8,382 nt of DNA from an uncultured Eubacteriales bacterium (GTDB lineage Bacteria > Bacillota_A > Clostridia > Christensenellales > Aristaeellaceae): contig OMRS01000123.1 in the NCBI GenBank assembly GCA_900313545.1, forward strand, positions 1 to 8,382. The letters are read 5' to 3'. The position numbers and the translations under genes were made by a program. The notes under the pieces were generated by a model that saw nothing but the letters and a program-made list of their open reading frames with translations, was not told the DNA's origin and did no database searches. Numbering within the stretch: position 1 is the first letter of the stretch; every line of letters begins with the position of its first letter. Shown here in pieces: positions 1 to 6,798 of this stretch.

Positions 1-99
1 GGAACCTTGTACACCGTTCCCTGGCGTGACTTGAACGCTGCACTGCGTCAAACCTGGTCGGGCCGGCCCCGTATGATGGACGCCCTGGGGGACTGCTGA
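1..99 (+). CDS. possible C-terminal end of a gene cut by the left edge
   Basis: Frame 1 is open from the first base to a TGA at 97-99, giving 32 residues that begin GTLYTVPWRDLNAAL and end MMDALGDC. The other two plus frames close early, and codon third positions are mostly G or C, as in the neighbouring genes. This fits the tail of a gene converging on the minus-strand transporter operon. I do not recognise a family, and 33 open codons in G+C-rich DNA can occur by chance. No T-rich terminator for the plus strand is visible after it. The only hairpin nearby (171-204) has its T-run on the minus strand. Confidence 0.33.
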   Translation, partial: GTLYTVPWRDLNAALRQTWSGRPRMMDALGDC

Positions 100-166
100 C
101 AGGTTTCTTCGCAGCCGCATGGCAGACTTTGCCGGCATGCAGAGCGCTTTACGGCTCCCTGACTGC

Positions 167-204
167 AAAACGGGCTGCTGCAAAGATCTCTTTGCAGCAG
201 CCCG
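167..204 (-). terminator. Rho-independent terminator of the tct operon
   Basis: A perfect 15-bp stem (171-185 with 190-204) encloses the 4-base loop ATCT. On the minus strand it is followed at once by four T residues (plus-strand AAAA, 167-170). It begins 22 bases beyond the stop codon of the secreted-protein gene, so it closes the minus-strand unit. The T-run is short, but the stem is long and G+C-rich. There is no T-run on the plus-strand side, so it is probably one-directional. Confidence 0.85.
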
Positions 205-225
205 CTGGATAATCCGGAACGGGGA

Positions 226-1281
226 TCAGTCGACGGAATTGCCGTTATCCTTCTCCTGCATGGGGATATAGACATCCTCAGCCACGGACAGCAGATCAAA
301 TCCCTGAAGATCGGCGGCCTGTACGCTGAGAGACCACATGAAGCCGGGGGTTTCCTCGTGCCAGAGACAAACCGACACGGTGTTGTCTCCGTCTTTGGCG
401 GTCTGGATCAGCGCCTTTCCCCAGGTGGGGCGGGCCTGGGCATCCACGGGAATGTCGCGGGTGTCGGTCCACGCATAATACATGCCGGAGATATCTTCAA
501 AGGTCTCGGAAGCGACCGTACGCGCCACAAAGTCCATGCCGGGCTGATCCTTCAGATGGAACTGCATTTCAGCCATGGAGTCTCCCATCACCAGAACCCG
601 GTAGAGAATGTCCTCCGCGCCCGCGGGAATGCCGAAGGAGTAGCCGTACTGATCCTTGAGCTCCGCGGCGGTGACGTCCTTCCAGGGATTGGCCATTCCC
701 ACGGGGGTGCTGGCAGTTTCGGGAATGCCGACAAATCCGGAATCCGCGGTTTCATTGTAGATTCCGTAATAAGGCAGTGAAGCGGCCTCGGGATCGATTT
801 CGTGGATATGGGACCAGATGACAAAGCCTTCAGGCAGCTTTGCCACGGGCATGCCGGGAAGGTACAGAACCACTTCCTGGCCGGCGCTCAGGCCGTAGGG
901 CTCAGTGGTGACGTAGCGCACGCCGTCCTCAATGGCCTCGGGAACCTGTCCTTCATCCTTCTCCAGTTCGGTGACCTTCAGGCGGCGGGAGAACTCGTCA
1001 ATGGCGCCGGCATCCTCCATTTTTCCGTGGAAGGAGCAGCCGTACTGGGTGCCGTTGGGGAAGCCCTCTCCCGTGGTGCCCATATCGGAATCATAGAAGG
1101 ATCCGGTAAAGGAACCGTCCTTGGAGAAGGTGATGAAGGTGTACCAGGCGCCCACGCCGCTGGAAAAGTCAAACTCGATGCCTTCAAGGGTTGAAAAGTC
1201 GAATCCTGTCTGTTCAGCCAGCGCGAAAGTGCAGGCAAGGGCAAGGACTGCGCAAAGCAGCAGGCTCAGCATTTTTTTCAT
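226..1281 (-). CDS. secreted two-domain protein of unknown function, last gene of the tct operon
   Basis: This encodes 351 residues starting at an ATG with a strong AAAGGAGG site upstream. Residues 1-22 form a signal peptide: KK, a hydrophobic core, then ALA before Glu23, a good signal peptidase I site. Cys17 in LALAC is a weak alternative lipobox, so a lipoprotein is possible. The mature protein appears to have two parts. Residues about 33-165 are rich in Gly and aromatics (FDFSSGVGAWYTFITF, then a DGSFTGSFYDSDMG stretch). Residues about 195-340 start at NPWKDVTAAELKDQYG and include a FEDISGMYYAWTD segment. Both parts resemble, from memory, domains seen in uncharacterised secreted Clostridia proteins. 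No catalytic motif is evident. It starts 81 bases after tctA with no convincing promoter of its own, so it is probably co-transcribed with the transporter. Its role there is unknown; binding an extracellular ligand is only a guess. Confidence 0.88.
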   Translation of the reverse strand: MKKMLSLLLCAVLALACTFALAEQTGFDFSTLEGIEFDFSSGVGAWYTFITFSKDGSFTGSFYDSDMGTTGEGFPNGTQYGCSFHGKMEDAGAIDEFSRRLKVTELEKDEGQVPEAIEDGVRYVTTEPYGLSAGQEVVLYLPGMPVAKLPEGFVIWSHIHEIDPEAASLPYYGIYNETADSGFVGIPETASTPVGMANPWKDVTAAELKDQYGYSFGIPAGAEDILYRVLVMGDSMAEMQFHLKDQPGMDFVARTVASETFEDISGMYYAWTDTRDIPVDAQARPTWGKALIQTAKDGDNTVSVCLWHEETPGFMWSLSVQAADLQGFDLLSVAEDVYIPMQEKDNGNSVD

Positions 1282-1362
1282 GGTGGTATCCTCCTTTGAA
1301 ATTGTGTCCCGCCAGATAAGACGGAACGGGCAGGCGTTTTATTCCTTCACCGGGAAAAACGG

Positions 1363-2856
1363 TCAGTTCCCACGCCTGCGGAGGAGGCGCTGGACAGCGG
1401 GAATGTTTGACAGAAGGGTCATCAGGGTCAGCACCAGCAGGATGATGGTGGCGGGCCTGCCAAAGAGGGTGACCAGCGGTGTGGGAGAGGTGGAGGCCAG
1501 AGAAATGGACCGCCTGAAATTGGAGTCCATCATGCTGCCCAGAACCAGTCCCAGGGTGACCGGTGCGGTGGGAAAGCCCCGCCGGCGCATGAGATAGCCC
1601 AGAATTCCGAAGAAGAACATGAGGACCACGTCGAAGGGCCGCCGGTTGCAGGCATAGGCGCCGATCACGCACAGGACCACCACCACGGGCATCAGGATTC
1701 GTTTGGGAATATTGATGACTCTGGAGATCCGGGGGGCGATCAGCAGTCCCAGAAGGAGCAGGAAAATGCAGCCCCACAGTCCGGCGGCCAGAATCTCGTA
1801 GAAATGCACGATGTCCATCTTCATGAAGGTGGGACCGGGCTTGAGGCCGTGGACATAGAAGACGGAAAGGATGATGGCCGTGACGGCATCCCCGGGGATG
1901 GCCATGGTCAGCATGGGAATCAGTGCGCCGCCGATACAGGCGTTGTTGGCGCTTTCCGAGGCGACGATGCCCTCATAGGCTCCCTCGCCGAAGGGACGGG
2001 AGGGATTGCGCACAAGGCGCTTGGCCTGACCGTAGGCGAGGAAGGACGCCACAGGGCCGCCGGCTCCGGGAAGTGCACCCACGAAGGTGCCGATGGTGCA
2101 GTACCACAGGGACCGGGGCAGCTCCCTGAGCAGCGTACGGAGGGGGATGTGCTGCTGGGAGATGCCGGAGACCTCTCCGTCCCGGAGCCCTGAGGCGACG
2201 GTGGAGAGCACCTCTGAAAAACCGAAAAGTCCCACCAGGGCGGGCACGGTGGAGATGCCGGCCTTGAGCTCCTGAATGCCGAAGGTGAGACGGGGGGTGC
2301 CCATAATGGGGTCCAGACCGATGAGGGAGAAGAAGATGCCGATGAGGGCGGCGAAAAGCCCCTTGGCATAGTTGCTGGAGGTAAGGCCGCCCACGGTGGA
2401 CAGGCCGAAAAGGGCCAGAAGGAAATAGTCCATGGGCTGGAAGCGGATGGCGATGTTCGTGATGGGCCGCGCCAGAACCGCCATGACCACCAGTCCAAAG
2501 ACGCTGCCCACAAAGGAGTAGACGGTGGCGTAGGACAGGGCCTTGTAGGCATCCCCCCGCTTGGCCATGGGATAGCCGTCCAGGGTGGTCACCACGCTGG
2601 AGGGAGCACCCGGAATGTTGACGAGGATGGCGGACAGGGCGCCGGAAAAGACGCCCACCACATAGACGCCCATGATGGTGGCCAGGGCATCACCGGTGCT
2701 CCAGGTATAGGTGATGGAGACCAGAAGAGCCGTGGCCATGGATACGGACAGCCCGGGGATGGCACCTACAAAGAGGCCGGACACGGATCCCAGCAGCACG
2801 AAGAGGATAAATCTGGGAGAAAGCATCAGGGGAAGAATTCCGGAAATGGTCTGCAT
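1363..2856 (-). CDS. tctA: tripartite tricarboxylate transporter, large permease subunit TctA
   Basis: This is the large integral membrane subunit of a TTT-family transporter. It moves an organic anion, such as a di- or tricarboxylate, across the membrane using an ion gradient, after delivery by TctC. At 497 residues it matches the usual family length of about 500. It shows the family's two related halves. The first has GAIPGLS (31-37) and NIPGAPSSVVTTLDGYPMA (80-98), followed by KRGDAYKAL. The second has VGALPGAGGP (259-268), FGEGAYEGIVASESANNA (289-306) and MAIPGD (318-323). Long hydrophobic segments run throughout. The start is an ATG with a GGAGG site that lies just after the tctB stop. 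The two genes are 10 bases apart, which fits tight coupling. The carried substrate cannot be told from sequence. Confidence 0.97.
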   Translation of the reverse strand: MQTISGILPLMLSPRFILFVLLGSVSGLFVGAIPGLSVSMATALLVSITYTWSTGDALATIMGVYVVGVFSGALSAILVNIPGAPSSVVTTLDGYPMAKRGDAYKALSYATVYSFVGSVFGLVVMAVLARPITNIAIRFQPMDYFLLALFGLSTVGGLTSSNYAKGLFAALIGIFFSLIGLDPIMGTPRLTFGIQELKAGISTVPALVGLFGFSEVLSTVASGLRDGEVSGISQQHIPLRTLLRELPRSLWYCTIGTFVGALPGAGGPVASFLAYGQAKRLVRNPSRPFGEGAYEGIVASESANNACIGGALIPMLTMAIPGDAVTAIILSVFYVHGLKPGPTFMKMDIVHFYEILAAGLWGCIFLLLLGLLIAPRISRVINIPKRILMPVVVVLCVIGAYACNRRPFDVVLMFFFGILGYLMRRRGFPTAPVTLGLVLGSMMDSNFRRSISLASTSPTPLVTLFGRPATIILLVLTLMTLLSNIPAVQRLLRRRGN

Positions 2857-2866
2857 GGGCGCCTCC

Positions 2867-3313
2867 TCAGGGAAGCCTGACGCCCAGACCGATCTTGAAG
2901 ATCAGGTACAGGGCCAGGGGAGTCAGGATGGATACGGGCAGCAGAACCTGGGGCCTTCGCACCCCGAAGAGGGCGCAGGCCACGAGCAGGTAAAGCAGCG
3001 TGGCCGCAATGAAGCCCAGGGGGGCGAGGGCCAGGTTGTAGAGCACGGAGAGCCCCAGAATCACAAGCAGGTCCCGCATGCGCACGGGGGCGGGCGCATC
3101 CTCCCGGGCTTTGCGCAGGGCGCCGGTCAGGAGAATCATCCCCAGCAGGGTGCCGAGTCCGCCCAGCACGGAGGGGAAAAGATAGGGGGACATGATCCAG
3201 CTGGCCTTGACCCGGGCATGGGTCATCTCATAAAGGCTGTAGATCAGCAGCGCGATGCCGGCGGCCAGGACAAACAGTCCGTCCTGCACGGACCTTCGGC
3301 GAAGATGTTGCAA
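2867..3313 (-). CDS. tctB: tripartite tricarboxylate transporter, small membrane subunit TctB
   Basis: This is the small, poorly conserved membrane subunit of the TTT transporter, which partners TctA. It has 148 residues, the normal size, with four or five hydrophobic segments (about 12-28, 47-66, 81-98, 100-117 and 121-141). The SPYLFPSVLGG motif (42-52) and the order tctC-tctB-tctA support the assignment more than sequence identity does. The start is a TTG, with GGAGGG six bases upstream. No ATG lies in frame until residue 30, inside what would be the loop after the first helix. The weak start and the hairpin terminator just upstream both suggest lower expression than tctC. Confidence 0.92.
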   Translation of the reverse strand: MQHLRRRSVQDGLFVLAAGIALLIYSLYEMTHARVKASWIMSPYLFPSVLGGLGTLLGMILLTGALRKAREDAPAPVRMRDLLVILGLSVLYNLALAPLGFIAATLLYLLVACALFGVRRPQVLLPVSILTPLALYLIFKIGLGVRLP

Positions 3314-3330
3314 AGCGATCCCTCCTGTTG

Positions 3331-3355
3331 AAAAAAGGGGAGGCAGCGCCTCCCC
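3331..3355 (-). terminator. internal Rho-independent terminator or attenuator between tctC and tctB
   Basis: A perfect 8-bp stem, GGGGAGGC with GCCTCCCC (3337-3344 and 3348-3355), has a 3-base loop. It is followed on the minus strand by six T residues (plus-strand A-run, 3331-3336). It starts 18 bases after the tctC stop and ends five bases before the tctB ribosome binding site. The form is that of a genuine intrinsic terminator, yet it lies inside an operon whose three products must work together. Partial readthrough would give more binding protein than membrane subunits. Confidence 0.88.
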
Positions 3356-3373
3356 ACGGTATCGGGTGTCAGA

Positions 3374-4396
3374 TCAGTTGTCCGCTCTGGGGATGCCGAA
3401 CTCCTCCGGGGAGAAGGTGGCGGCGCCGGCGTCATAGATCAGCCAGCTGACCACGGACTCCCAGTTGGCGTAGAAGTTCCTGATCTCGTCCAGAGTGGTG
3501 TACTTTTCATAGAGCTTGTCGATGCTGTTGGATTCCATGAAGGCGTTGAAGTCCGGATCCTTCACGGCTTCAAGGGCGGCAGCTCTCAGCTGGTCCTGGA
3601 TGTCCTTGGGAACGTCCGCGGCCACCAGCAGGGAAAGGGGAGTGTAGGGGATGGACAGCAGCTTTTCGCTGTTGGGCATCTTCTCGGAGAGCGCGGGCAC
3701 ATCCGGGAACTGGGACATGCGCTCGGTGGAGGCCACGGCCAGCAGCTTGAGGTCGCCGCTCTTGATGAGTTCGGCCACGGTGGAGAAGTTGGAGTTGGTG
3801 AAGATCACTTCACCGCTCATCACGGCGCGGTAGCAGTCAGCTCCGGAGCCGTAGGGCGTGAGGGCGGGCACAAAGCCGTACTGGTTCATGATCAGGGCCT
3901 GGACATGGCCGGAGCCGCCGGGGCCGGTGTAGCTCATCTGGACCATGCCGGGCTGGGCTGCGATATCCGCCAGCAGGGAGTCGATGTCGTTGTATTTGGA
4001 GTCGCCGGCCACCACCAGCACCTTGGGATCGTTGGCGACCACCATGATGGGGCTGAAGTCCGCATAGCTCATCTTGCTGATGTCCATGACCCGCTGGGTT
4101 CCAAGGCTTTCCGCCGTGAAGAGCACCACGGAGCCGTCCTTGTCCGCATCCAGGGCAGCCTGGCAGCCGATGGCGCCGGACGCGCCGCCCTGATTGTCCA
4201 CGACCAGAGAGGCGCCCAGGGTCTTTTCAAGTGCCGTGGCAAACTGGCGTCCGACCACGTCGGTGGTTCCGCCAGCACCATAGGGAACGATCATGGTGAC
4301 ACGGCTGAAGGGATAGTCAGCCAGGGCTGTGGAAAAACAGAATGTCAACACGAGAAGAATGAGGGCAATACCAAGCCTGCGGGAAAACAGTTTCAT
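3374..4396 (-). CDS. tctC: tripartite tricarboxylate transporter, substrate-binding protein TctC (Bug family)
   Basis: This is the extracytoplasmic solute receptor of the TTT system. It captures a small organic anion outside the membrane and hands it to TctA/TctB. It has 340 residues, slightly longer than the usual 320 or so. Residues 1-26 are a signal peptide ending ALA before Asp27. The mature N-terminus has the Bug-family pattern: YPFSRVTMIVPYGAGG (28-43), TTDVVGR (44-50), then VVDNQGGASGAIG (65-77). In related structures these loops line the ligand cleft and contact a carboxylate of the ligand. A YTGPGGSGH segment and the PDVPALSE motif follow, both family hallmarks. There is no lipobox Cys at the cleavage site, so how a monoderm cell would retain it is unclear. 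The ATG has a GGAGG site six to seven bases upstream. It is the first gene of the unit, with its promoter at 4457-4485. Confidence 0.97.
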   Translation of the reverse strand: MKLFSRRLGIALILLVLTFCFSTALADYPFSRVTMIVPYGAGGTTDVVGRQFATALEKTLGASLVVDNQGGASGAIGCQAALDADKDGSVVLFTAESLGTQRVMDISKMSYADFSPIMVVANDPKVLVVAGDSKYNDIDSLLADIAAQPGMVQMSYTGPGGSGHVQALIMNQYGFVPALTPYGSGADCYRAVMSGEVIFTNSNFSTVAELIKSGDLKLLAVASTERMSQFPDVPALSEKMPNSEKLLSIPYTPLSLLVAADVPKDIQDQLRAAALEAVKDPDFNAFMESNSIDKLYEKYTTLDEIRNFYANWESVVSWLIYDAGAATFSPEEFGIPRADN

Positions 4397-4456
4397 GGGA
4401 ATCCTCCTTCAAATATTGAATGATTTCCGGATGGCAAAATCCAAGTTGCAGGGGTG

Positions 4457-4485
4457 ATTATAGCATTGTGGTCCCCGGGATGCAA
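4457..4485 (-). promoter_or_regulatory. candidate sigma-A promoter of tctC
   Basis: On the minus strand a perfect TATAAT (4462-4457) is preceded directly by TGC, an extended -10. Seventeen bases upstream is TTGCAT (4485-4480), a poor -35 sharing only TTG with consensus. Transcription would begin near 4450, leaving a leader of about 54 bases before the tctC ATG. Confidence 0.7.
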
Positions 4486-4548
4486 CGGGTAAAAAGGAGG
4501 AGGGTTGACAAAATGTTGAATTCCGGAAGCGGCGCTGCCGCGATCCGT

Positions 4549-4586
4549 GAGCTGTCTCTGCAGGGATTTTGAGCTGTCAGGGACAG
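4549..4586. repeat. direct and inverted repeats, possible operator
   Basis: GAGCTGTC occurs at 4549-4556 and again at 4571-4578, exactly 22 bases apart, about two helical turns. CTGTCTCTG (4552-4560) can pair with CAGGGACAG (4578-4586) with one G-T pair. A tight CTGTC-AGG-GACAG inverted repeat occupies 4574-4586. It lies about 65-100 bases upstream of the tctC -35. A regulator site is plausible but not demonstrated. Confidence 0.35.
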
Positions 4587-4721
4587 AGAACATCCTCCGC
4601 TGCAGAACGGGAAAACCGGACGTCAGGGGGAAGGCGTCCTCTCCGGAAAAACCGTCATGGCGGGATGAAAGAGAGCATTACAAATAACAACTGATATTTA
4701 TAGAAAACGTGTACATTCATA

Positions 4722-4750
4722 TTGAAATGCAGGGTGGATCATGCTATTCT
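4722..4750 (+). promoter_or_regulatory. sigma-A promoter of the ArsR/SdpR-type regulator
   Basis: TTGAAA (4722-4727), a 17-base spacer, and TATTCT (4745-4750) preceded by TGC as an extended -10. The predicted start near 4757 gives a leader of about 26 bases before the ATG at 4783. ATATTTA (4694-4700) and TAAATAT (4750-4756) form an inverted pair flanking the promoter and may be where the protein represses itself. Confidence 0.75.
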
Positions 4751-4782
4751 AAATATACATCAATTCCGGGAGGTATGTGTTT

Positions 4783-5046
4783 ATGGGGTTTGCCGAGACG
4801 TTCAGAGCTTTGTCTGACCCTGCGAGACGCCAGATTCTGGAACTTCTCAAGGAAAAGGGGAAGATGAATGCGGGAGAGGTCAGCACGTATTTCAATATGA
4901 CGAGTGCGACCATTTCCTACCATCTGAAAATGCTGAAGAAAGCGGGTCTGGTCACGGAGAGCAGGGAAAAGAACTATATCTATTACAGCCTTGACACGCA
5001 GATACTGGAAGAGATCCTGGCATGGCTGACAAAGCTCCAGCAGTGA
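4783..5046 (+). CDS. ArsR-family (SdpR-like) autorepressor, winged helix-turn-helix
   Basis: This is a small DNA-binding repressor of 87 residues. The N-terminus FAETFRALSDPARRQILELL (3-22) is the classic ArsR/SdpR opening. MNAGEVSTYFNMTSATISYH (28-47) is the helix-turn-helix, and LKMLKKAGLVTESREKNYIY (48-67) covers the recognition helix end and the wing. There is no cysteine anywhere, so the metal-sensing motif of ArsR/SmtB is absent. This matches SdpR-type repressors, which respond to a membrane partner rather than a metal. That partner, SdpI, is not next door; a terminator follows at once. I chose ATG 4783 because GGGAGG (4768-4773) lies nine bases before it. An in-frame GTG at 4777 would be only three bases away. 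It faces away from tctC, so it could regulate that operon as well as itself, but this is not shown. Confidence 0.93.
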   Translation: MGFAETFRALSDPARRQILELLKEKGKMNAGEVSTYFNMTSATISYHLKMLKKAGLVTESREKNYIYYSLDTQILEEILAWLTKLQQ

Positions 5047-5080
5047 CAGTCCCCCGATTGCCATACGCGGAAGGATACAC

Positions 5081-5108
5081 AGGCGCCGGTGACGGCGCTT
5101 TTTTTGTT
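5081..5108 (+). terminator. Rho-independent terminator of the ArsR/SdpR-type gene
   Basis: The stem GCGCCG (5083-5088) with CGGCGC (5093-5098) and loop GTGA is followed by seven T residues (5099-5105), then GTTT. It lies 36 bases after the stop codon. It isolates the regulator as a one-gene transcript, separate from the MBOAT operon. Confidence 0.93.
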
Positions 5109-5136
5109 TCCCTGCGGCAGGATGCCCGACACGGAC

Positions 5137-5165
5137 TTTTTCTTCATTTGAAGGTGTGTTATCAT
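5137..5165 (+). promoter_or_regulatory. candidate promoter of the MBOAT operon
   Basis: TATCAT (5160-5165) preceded by TGT is a possible extended -10. The hexamer 17 bases upstream, TTTTTC, is a weak -35. A promoter is expected here because a strong terminator lies just upstream and the next gene begins at 5257. The leader would be about 85 bases long and contains the palindrome CTCCGCGCGGAG (5186-5197). Confidence 0.4.
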
Positions 5166-5223
5166 GGACAAACGGTATCGGAATCCTCCGCGCGGAGAGA
5201 AGAAATGAAACGGAACAGGGGAA

Positions 5224-5245
5224 GGCCGGGATGCCCGGCCGGTGA
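5224..5245 (+). promoter_or_regulatory. G+C hairpin touching the MBOAT ribosome binding site
   Basis: GGCCGGG (5224-5230) and CCCGGCC (5234-5240) make a perfect 7-bp stem around the loop ATG. The base right after the stem starts GGTGA (5241-5245), the best available ribosome binding site, 11 bases before the ATG at 5257. Such a stable stem could limit or tune translation of the acyltransferase. It has no T-run, so it is not a terminator. Confidence 0.4.
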
Positions 5246-5256
5246 GAGTGAGACAA

Positions 5257-6798
5257 ATGACCACGGAATGGCTGATCCTCGGATTACTGGGCCTTGCGGT
5301 GCTGTACAGGCTGTGCCCCCGCCGCATGAGGGGCGCGCTGCTGCTTGGCGGCAGTTATGTGCTGGTGGGGGCAGGAAGCCGGCAGGCGCTGGTCTTCATG
5401 CTCCTGACAGCGCTGTCCGTATGGGCCGGGGGGCAGGTGCTTGCGGGCATGGACCGGAAGGCAGGGAATTGCCGCGGGGAAGACAGGCAGAAACGCCGGG
5501 AGGCGAAAGCGCGTCTTCGCAGGCGGAAGCGCCTGGTGACAGCCTGCGTGCTGGTGCTCAACTTTGGAATCATGGCCCTGCTCAAGCACATGGATGTGCT
5601 GGAGGAAGCGGCACTGGGCGCGGGAGTGTCCCTGCCCCGGCTGTTTGTGCCTCTGGGGATTTCCTTCTATACCTTCATGGCGGCAGGCTATCTGCTGGAT
5701 GTCTGTGCCGGGCGGATTCCGGCGGAGGGCAACCCCCTGCGCCTGGCCCTGTTCACCGGCTTTTATCCCCACCTGCTGCAGGGCCCCATCGGGCGCTATG
5801 CCGCCCTGTCGCCCCAGCTGTGGGCAGGCGAAACCCCGGATACGCGGGAGGCGGGGCGCGCGCTGCTTCGTATGGCCTGGGGGCTGTTCAAGAAAAAGGT
5901 GGTGGCGGACCGTGCGCTGCTGGCGGTCAATGCGGTGTTCGCAGCGCCGCAGGAGCAGGGGGGCGCCATGGTGCTTGTCGGGGTGCTGGCCTACTCCCTG
6001 CAGCAGTATGCGGATTTCTCAGGCGGCATTGATCTGGTGCTCGGCGGCGCCCGCCTGATGGGCGTCCGCCTGGCGGAAAACTTCAGGCAGCCGTATTTTG
6101 CGGATTCCCTGGGCGACTTCTGGCGCAGGTGGCACATGACGCTGGGCGCATGGATGAAGGACTACGTCTTTTATCCCTTCGCCCTGTCCTCCGGAGTCCA
6201 CCGGCTCTGTGCCCGCGTCAAGGCGCTGCCCTGGGGAAACACGCTGTCCCGGACCCTGCCGGCGGCACTTGGCAACCTGCTGGTCTTCTTCCTTGTGGGA
6301 ATCTGGCACGGCACCACCTCCAACTATGTGGTGTGGGGCCTGTACAACGGCGTGATCCTGGCCATGAGCGCCCTGCTGGAACCCGCATTCAGGCAATGGG
6401 CATCCCGGCACCCCTTTACCCGGACCCGGGGCTTCAGGCTGGTGCGGATCCTTCGTACCTTTGCGATCGTCAATATCGGATGGCTGTTTGACCGCTGCGC
6501 CCGGGCGGGAGACGCCCTGGGCATGCTGGGCAGGCTGTTTGCCTCTCCCCGGCTTTCGCAGCTGTCCGGCCTGACGCAGAGGCTGAACCTTGAGGCGGCG
6601 GATCTGTGGATTCTGCTGGGATCCGCGGCCCTGATGCTGGCCGTTTCCCTGATTCATGAGCGGGGAGGGAGCGTCATGGACAGCCTCATGAAAAAGCCGC
6701 TGCCGCTGAGGTGGGCCGTGCTGCTGGCCTTCCTTGCGGGGATTGTGCTGTGCTTTTATACCGGTGTGACGGAGGGATTCCTGTATGCGGCATTCTGA
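5257..6798 (+). CDS. MBOAT-family membrane O-acyltransferase (DltB/AlgI-like)
   Basis: This is a polytopic membrane enzyme that passes an acyl group, usually acetyl, from the cytoplasm through the membrane to an extracellular acceptor. It has 513 residues from ATG 5257. An in-frame GTG at 5242 would add five residues but overlaps the likely binding site. Family motifs run in order: PLGISFYTFMAAGYLLDVCAG (start 132), FYPHLLQGPIGRY (169-181), QYADFSGGID (250-259), and SLGDFWRRWHMTLGAWMKDY (284-303) with His293. The catalytic His351 lies in VGIWHGTTSNYVVWGLYNG (347-365). The C-terminus FLYAAF is also typical. Length and motifs are intact. Residues 64-93 are a basic, probably cytoplasmic loop. 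The gene after it encodes an SGNH/DltD-like partner, as in alginate, peptidoglycan and teichoic acid acylation systems. DltA and DltC are not adjacent, so D-alanylation is unlikely. The acceptor polymer is unknown. Confidence 0.95.
   Translation: MTTEWLILGLLGLAVLYRLCPRRMRGALLLGGSYVLVGAGSRQALVFMLLTALSVWAGGQVLAGMDRKAGNCRGEDRQKRREAKARLRRRKRLVTACVLVLNFGIMALLKHMDVLEEAALGAGVSLPRLFVPLGISFYTFMAAGYLLDVCAGRIPAEGNPLRLALFTGFYPHLLQGPIGRYAALSPQLWAGETPDTREAGRALLRMAWGLFKKKVVADRALLAVNAVFAAPQEQGGAMVLVGVLAYSLQQYADFSGGIDLVLGGARLMGVRLAENFRQPYFADSLGDFWRRWHMTLGAWMKDYVFYPFALSSGVHRLCARVKALPWGNTLSRTLPAALGNLLVFFLVGIWHGTTSNYVVWGLYNGVILAMSALLEPAFRQWASRHPFTRTRGFRLVRILRTFAIVNIGWLFDRCARAGDALGMLGRLFASPRLSQLSGLTQRLNLEAADLWILLGSAALMLAVSLIHERGGSVMDSLMKKPLPLRWAVLLAFLAGIVLCFYTGVTEGFLYAAF

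Larger units (their letters stand above)
4397..4782. other. divergent intergenic region between tctC and the ArsR-type regulator
   Basis: These 386 bases have no convincing gene. They hold the tctC promoter on the minus strand (4457-4485) and the regulator promoter on the plus strand (4722-4750). They also hold an 8-base direct repeat GAGCTGTC at 4549 and 4571, an overlapping 9-bp inverted repeat (4552-4560 with 4578-4586), and a TTGACA at 4505-4510 without a matching -10. Composition becomes A+T-rich from about 4678 up to the regulator. Confidence 0.8.

Noticed and set aside
1282..1362. Separate promoter for the secreted-protein gene
   Set aside because: TTATCT and AATAAA are present but no paired -35 at a proper distance was found, so co-transcription with tctA is simpler.
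4505..4510. TTGACA as a second plus-strand promoter
   Set aside because: No -10-like hexamer lies 16-18 bases downstream; the segment there is G+C-rich.
4609..4652. Terminator-like structure on the minus strand (GGACG/CGTCC with nearby T-runs)
   Set aside because: The stem is only five bases with mismatched flanks, and no minus-strand gene lies upstream of it.
5022..6032. 336-codon open frame on the plus strand overlapping the regulator end and the MBOAT gene
   Set aside because: Its product is Gly/Ala/Arg-rich low-complexity sequence with no domain, and it is out of frame with the well-supported MBOAT protein. It is a shadow of G+C-rich coding DNA.
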